From: Solimonas sp964507195
GTDB taxonomy: Bacteria; Pseudomonadota; Gammaproteobacteria; Nevskiales; Nevskiaceae
Length of the DNA: 44,257 bases
NCBI GenBank assembly: GCA_964507195.1
Contig: CAZDPA010000009.1
Coordinates: forward strand, 1 to 44,257
Direction: 5' to 3'
Shown in pieces: positions 41,519 through 44,257 of the stretch (position 1 is the stretch's first letter; every line of letters begins with the position of its first letter). A program made the position numbers and the translations under genes. The notes below the pieces were generated by a model. The model did not search any database. It was not told the origin of the DNA and worked only from the letters and a program-made list of their open reading frames with translations.

Positions 41519-42670
41519 TCAGTCCGGCAGGCGCAGACTCATCACACTGGCCACGCCGATCATCGCGATCCCGAGCAGCAGCCACAGCGCATTTGCATGC
41601 AGATGGTCGAGCAGCACGCCGAAGACGATCGGTGCCGTTGCCTGAGCCACCTTGGCCGGGGCTTCAAGCAGACCGGCGCGGCGCCCGAATCCACCGGGGC
41701 CGAACAATGCCAGCGGCAGTGCACCCTTCACGATCGTCATCATGCCCATGCCGGCGCCGTGCAGGGCAGCGAAGACAAACGCCAGTGGTGCGCCGAACAG
41801 GCCGACCAGCAGCGCACCGACCGGATGCAGGCAGATCGAGATACGCGCTGTAACCATGGGATGTACGCGACTGAGCAGCCCGGCTTCAGTGAAACGGGCG
41901 ACGACCTGGGCGACACCCACCAGAGAAGCCGCCGCCACCGCAACGGCCGGCGCGCAACCGATCACCTGCAACAGACGCGGCAGATGCGCCGCCATCGCAG
42001 CGAACACGAAGCCGCTGGCAGCGAAGGCCGCAGCCAGGGTCCAGACCAGGCGCGTCGATACCGCCGCCGTCGGTGTGGCTGGTGCCTGCTCATGCAGCGG
42101 CGCCGTCGCTGGAACATTCGGCACCATGCGCAGGTGCAGCCCCAATCCGACCGTCAGATGCAGCAGGGCCCAGACCGCGCAAGCCATGCGCCAGCCACCG
42201 TACGCGTCAATCGCCGCGGTCAGCGGCCAGCTCACCGAACTCGCGAAACCGGCAATCAGCGTGATGCCGACGATGCCGCGCCGGGCCTGCGCACCATAGA
42301 GACCGACGACCGTTGAAAATGCGGCGTCGTACAGACCCATCGACATTGCGGCACCCATCACCAGCCAGCCGAGCAGCAGGCTGTAGGGTGCCTGCGCGCT
42401 TGCCAGCAGCAGCAGCGCAGCGGCGAACGTGAAGTTGGACGCGAGCAGTACACGCCGCCCGCCGGCGCGATCGATACGTGCACCGGCGAATGGACCCAGC
42501 GCGGCAGCGACGAGCAGCGCCGCCGAAAAGCAGGCGTAGACCCACACCGGCTCGATCTGCAGCTCCGCCGCCATCGGGCGGGCAACAATCGCCAGCAGGT
42601 AGTAGCTGCTGCCCCAGGCCAGCAGCTGGCCGAGACCGATGGCCGCGACAACGCTGCGGCTATAGCTCAT
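41519..42670 (-). CDS. MFS permease
   Basis: A 383-residue major facilitator superfamily transporter with about 12 membrane segments. Near the start is GLGQLLAWGSSYYLLAIVAR; the loop 2-3 motif appears as GARIDRAGGRRVLL. The middle His/Pro/Ala loop (NVPATAPLHEQAPATPT) separates the two halves. The type starting AWGSSYY is often an uncharacterised efflux or uptake permease near hydrolases. It starts 11 bp after the alpha/beta-hydrolase stop, so the two are likely co-transcribed. Substrate unknown. Confidence 0.85.
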   Translation of the reverse strand: MSYSRSVVAAIGLGQLLAWGSSYYLLAIVARPMAAELQIEPVWVYACFSAALLVAAALGPFAGARIDRAGGRRVLLASNFTFAAALLLLASAQAPYSLLLGWLVMGAAMSMGLYDAAFSTVVGLYGAQARRGIVGITLIAGFASSVSWPLTAAIDAYGGWRMACAVWALLHLTVGLGLHLRMVPNVPATAPLHEQAPATPTAAVSTRLVWTLAAAFAASGFVFAAMAAHLPRLLQVIGCAPAVAVAAASLVGVAQVVARFTEAGLLSRVHPMVTARISICLHPVGALLVGLFGAPLAFVFAALHGAGMGMMTIVKGALPLALFGPGGFGRRAGLLEAPAKVAQATAPIVFGVLLDHLHANALWLLLGIAMIGVASVMSLRLPD

Positions 42671-42681
42671 TGCCGCTGCAT

Positions 42682-43632
42682 TCAGGCGCGACGCCGATCA
42701 GGGGCAGGCGCGCGCGGCGCTTCCGCGCGCCGCGATGCATGATCGCGCTCCGCATGCTTGAGGTGATGCAGGATCAGCTGCTCGATGCGCGGCAGCAGCG
42801 CGCTTGGCAGGTCGTGGCCCATGCCGTCGATGATCTCCAGCTTCGCGTCCGGCAGATGCCTGGCAAGATTGTGCGCGGCGGCAACCCTGACCAGCGGATC
42901 CTGCTTGCCGTGGATGATCAGCACCGGCGCCTTGATCCGCTTCAGCAGCGGCACGCGGCTGCCCGACGCCATGATCGCGCTGATCTGGCGCACGAAGCCC
43001 GCCGGATTGATGCCGCGGTCGAGCTGTCGGCTGATCTTGTCGCGCAGCACGGTCTCGTCCTCGACGAACCCTGGGCTGCCGATCATCCGCCAGGTTTTCA
43101 TGCCATGGGCGATCAGGCTGTCGCGGTCGAAGGTCGTCGGCCGTTTGACCATGCGCATGCGCACCGGCCACGTCGGTCCCGGCAGCCAGCGGTGACCGCT
43201 GCTCGACATGATCGAGGTCAGGCTGCGCACGCGCGCACCGTGCTTGGCAGCGATCAGCTGCGCGATCATCCCGCCCATCGACGCGCCGACGACATGCGCA
43301 TTCTTGATGCCCAGCGCATCGAGCAGACCCACCGCATCGAGCGCCATGTCATCGAGCAGGTAAGGCGCCCGCACCTTCAGTCCCAGCGTGTATGCGATGC
43401 CGGTGCGCATCAGGTGCGGCTTGCCGAGATGATCGAGCTTGCTCGACAGGCCGATGTCGCGATTGTCGAACCGCACGACGTAGTAACCCGCGGCGGCGAG
43501 GCGCTGGCAGAACGCGTCCGGCCACAGCACCATCTGGCTGCCCAGGCCCATGATCAGCAGGATCGCCGGCTTTCCGGCGTGGCCGAAGGTTTCGTATTCG
43601 AGCTTGAGACCGTTGGCGGAAATCTGGGGCAT
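42682..43632 (-). CDS. Alpha/beta hydrolase
   Basis: A 316-residue cytosolic hydrolase with a complete site: nucleophile in VVGASMGGM, Asp in HGKQDPLV and His in GMGHDLP. FDNRDIGLSSK early in the sequence is typical of the aclacinomycin-methylesterase-like/TesD-type group. The last 25 residues are Arg/Ala/Pro-rich and look disordered. The start is the ATG at 43632 (MPQISANGLKLEYE); upstream in-frame codons are unlike coding sequence. The ribosome site is weak. It is divergent from the flavodoxin-like gene. Confidence 0.88.
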   Translation of the reverse strand: MPQISANGLKLEYETFGHAGKPAILLIMGLGSQMVLWPDAFCQRLAAAGYYVVRFDNRDIGLSSKLDHLGKPHLMRTGIAYTLGLKVRAPYLLDDMALDAVGLLDALGIKNAHVVGASMGGMIAQLIAAKHGARVRSLTSIMSSSGHRWLPGPTWPVRMRMVKRPTTFDRDSLIAHGMKTWRMIGSPGFVEDETVLRDKISRQLDRGINPAGFVRQISAIMASGSRVPLLKRIKAPVLIIHGKQDPLVRVAAAHNLARHLPDAKLEIIDGMGHDLPSALLPRIEQLILHHLKHAERDHASRRAEAPRAPAPDRRRA

Positions 43633-43735
43633 GGTGTGCGCCGGTACAGGGAGTTCGGCGCATTGTGGCATGCGCCCTGCCGCGGAGAATTCGCCTTGGC
43701 GACAGGGCCGGATGCGCGCCGGTATGCTTGGTTTC

Positions 43736-44206
43736 ATGTCGTCGCCCATGAAGCATCTGCTGCTGGTCTGGCACAGCCAGAGCGGACACACGCAGCAACT
43801 CGCCGAGTCGGCCGCGACCGGCGCGCGCCTGCTCGCCGATGAAGTCGAACTACGGGTCCTGCGCGCCGGCGAAGCCCAGCTTGAAGACCTGCTGTGGGCC
43901 AATGGCCTGATCCTGTGCACCCCGGAAAACTTCGGCTACATGTCCGGCGCGATGAAGGATTTCATGGATCGCACCTATTACCCGGCCGAGGGCAAGACCA
44001 TCGGCCTGCCCTATGTACTGCTGATCAGCTGCGACAACGATGGCACAGGCGCGGTACGTGCGATCGAGCGCATCGCGACCGGCTACGGCTGGCGGATGGT
44101 CGCCGAGCCGCTGATCAGCCGTGGCGGCATCGCCGAAGGTGCGCTGGACCAGGCACAGGAACTGGGGCAGACGCTGGCCGCCGGTCTGTCGATGAATCTG
44201 TACTAG
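43736..44206 (+). CDS. Flavodoxin/NAD(P)H-dependent FMN reductase-like protein
   Basis: A 156-residue flavodoxin-fold protein. WHSQSGHTQQLAE is the FMN-phosphate loop, and TPENFGYMSGAMKDFMDRTYY is the region of the flavin ring in WrbA/NADPH-reductase-like proteins, followed by a late VLLISCDNDGTG strand-loop. It probably binds FMN and carries out two-electron reductions. The start could be the ATG at 43736 or at 43748 (MKHLLLVW); neither has a strong ribosome site. Confidence 0.85.
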   Translation: MSSPMKHLLLVWHSQSGHTQQLAESAATGARLLADEVELRVLRAGEAQLEDLLWANGLILCTPENFGYMSGAMKDFMDRTYYPAEGKTIGLPYVLLISCDNDGTGAVRAIERIATGYGWRMVAEPLISRGGIAEGALDQAQELGQTLAAGLSMNLY

Positions 44207-44257
44207 GGCCTGTTAACGCTATGGCGATCGCTGAGACGGAGACCGTTTTGGCGCAGT

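Noticed and set aside
44207..44257. Possible insertion-sequence end after the flavodoxin-like gene
   Set aside because: GGCCTGTTAACGC reminds me of some IS termini, but the window stops too soon to see a second end or a transposase.

Overview
The window is a stretch of high-GC chromosome, about 60-65% GC by eye, from a Gram-negative bacterium. It is most likely an environmental gammaproteobacterium of the Nevskiales/Solimonadaceae type. This rests on a TonB-dependent receptor, several lipoproteins, slyX, arfB, a FemAB-like acyltransferase, a DUF1329/DUF1302 pair and several families of extragenic palindromes. The lineage is inferred. Two runs of exactly 10 N (18308-18317, 35484-35493) look like scaffold gaps. 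I saw no tRNA, rRNA or CRISPR array.

Region A (145-6922) is a sterol-type locus. It encodes a DUF1329 envelope protein, a CYP51 sterol 14alpha-demethylase fused to a ferredoxin (with a frameshift near codon 49), a 3beta-HSD-type dehydrogenase, an NTF2-fold protein and a close homologue of plant cycloeucalenol cycloisomerase. The cyclopropane-ring opener and CYP51 are consecutive steps of plant sterol synthesis. Region C (22037-29869) has related content. A divergent TetR gene, with a near-perfect 35-bp palindrome between the promoters, faces a tight operon for a GMC oxidoreductase, an aldehyde dehydrogenase, a sterol-desaturase/hydroxylase, a second 3beta-HSD-type enzyme and a DUF1302 outer-membrane protein. 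No oxidosqualene cyclase or squalene epoxidase is in the window, so synthesis versus uptake and breakdown of sterols or triterpenoids cannot be settled here.

Region B (about 7251-22036) separates A and C and is a mannoside-utilisation locus. It has a TonB receptor with an SGNH esterase, a carboxylesterase with a GPH-type sugar symporter, cytosolic GH2 beta-mannosidase, PfkB sugar kinase, AGE-family sugar isomerase/epimerase, a Gfo/Idh/MocA oxidoreductase and a Crp/Fnr regulator. Four promoters share one layout: a TGTC-N8-GACA palindrome (half of one is lost in the N gap) whose proximal half-site is followed after exactly 21 bp by a -10-like hexamer. This puts the palindrome at about -41.5, the class II Crp position. 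B is bracketed by two same-strand copies of the last 38 codons of the DUF1302 gene (7137-7250 and 22037-22150, 103/114 identical), with a decayed SGNH gene at the left edge and an IS1182-type transposase remnant near the right edge. The simplest reading is that B was inserted into, or recombined at, the 3' end of the DUF1302 gene and split one continuous sterol locus into A and C.

Region D (29901-44206) is mostly ordinary chromosome: a cold-shock protein with a terminator-like leader hairpin, a MoaF-like exported protein, an alpha/beta hydrolase lipoprotein lacking its nucleophile serine, dienelactone hydrolase, thioesterase, a CAP-domain protein, a FabH-like synthase, slyX, the FemAB-like acyltransferase, arfB, a DUF885 metallopeptidase lipoprotein, an unrecognised 345-aa protein, a DUF4404 protein, an H1-like basic protein, an MFS permease with an alpha/beta hydrolase, and a flavodoxin-fold protein.
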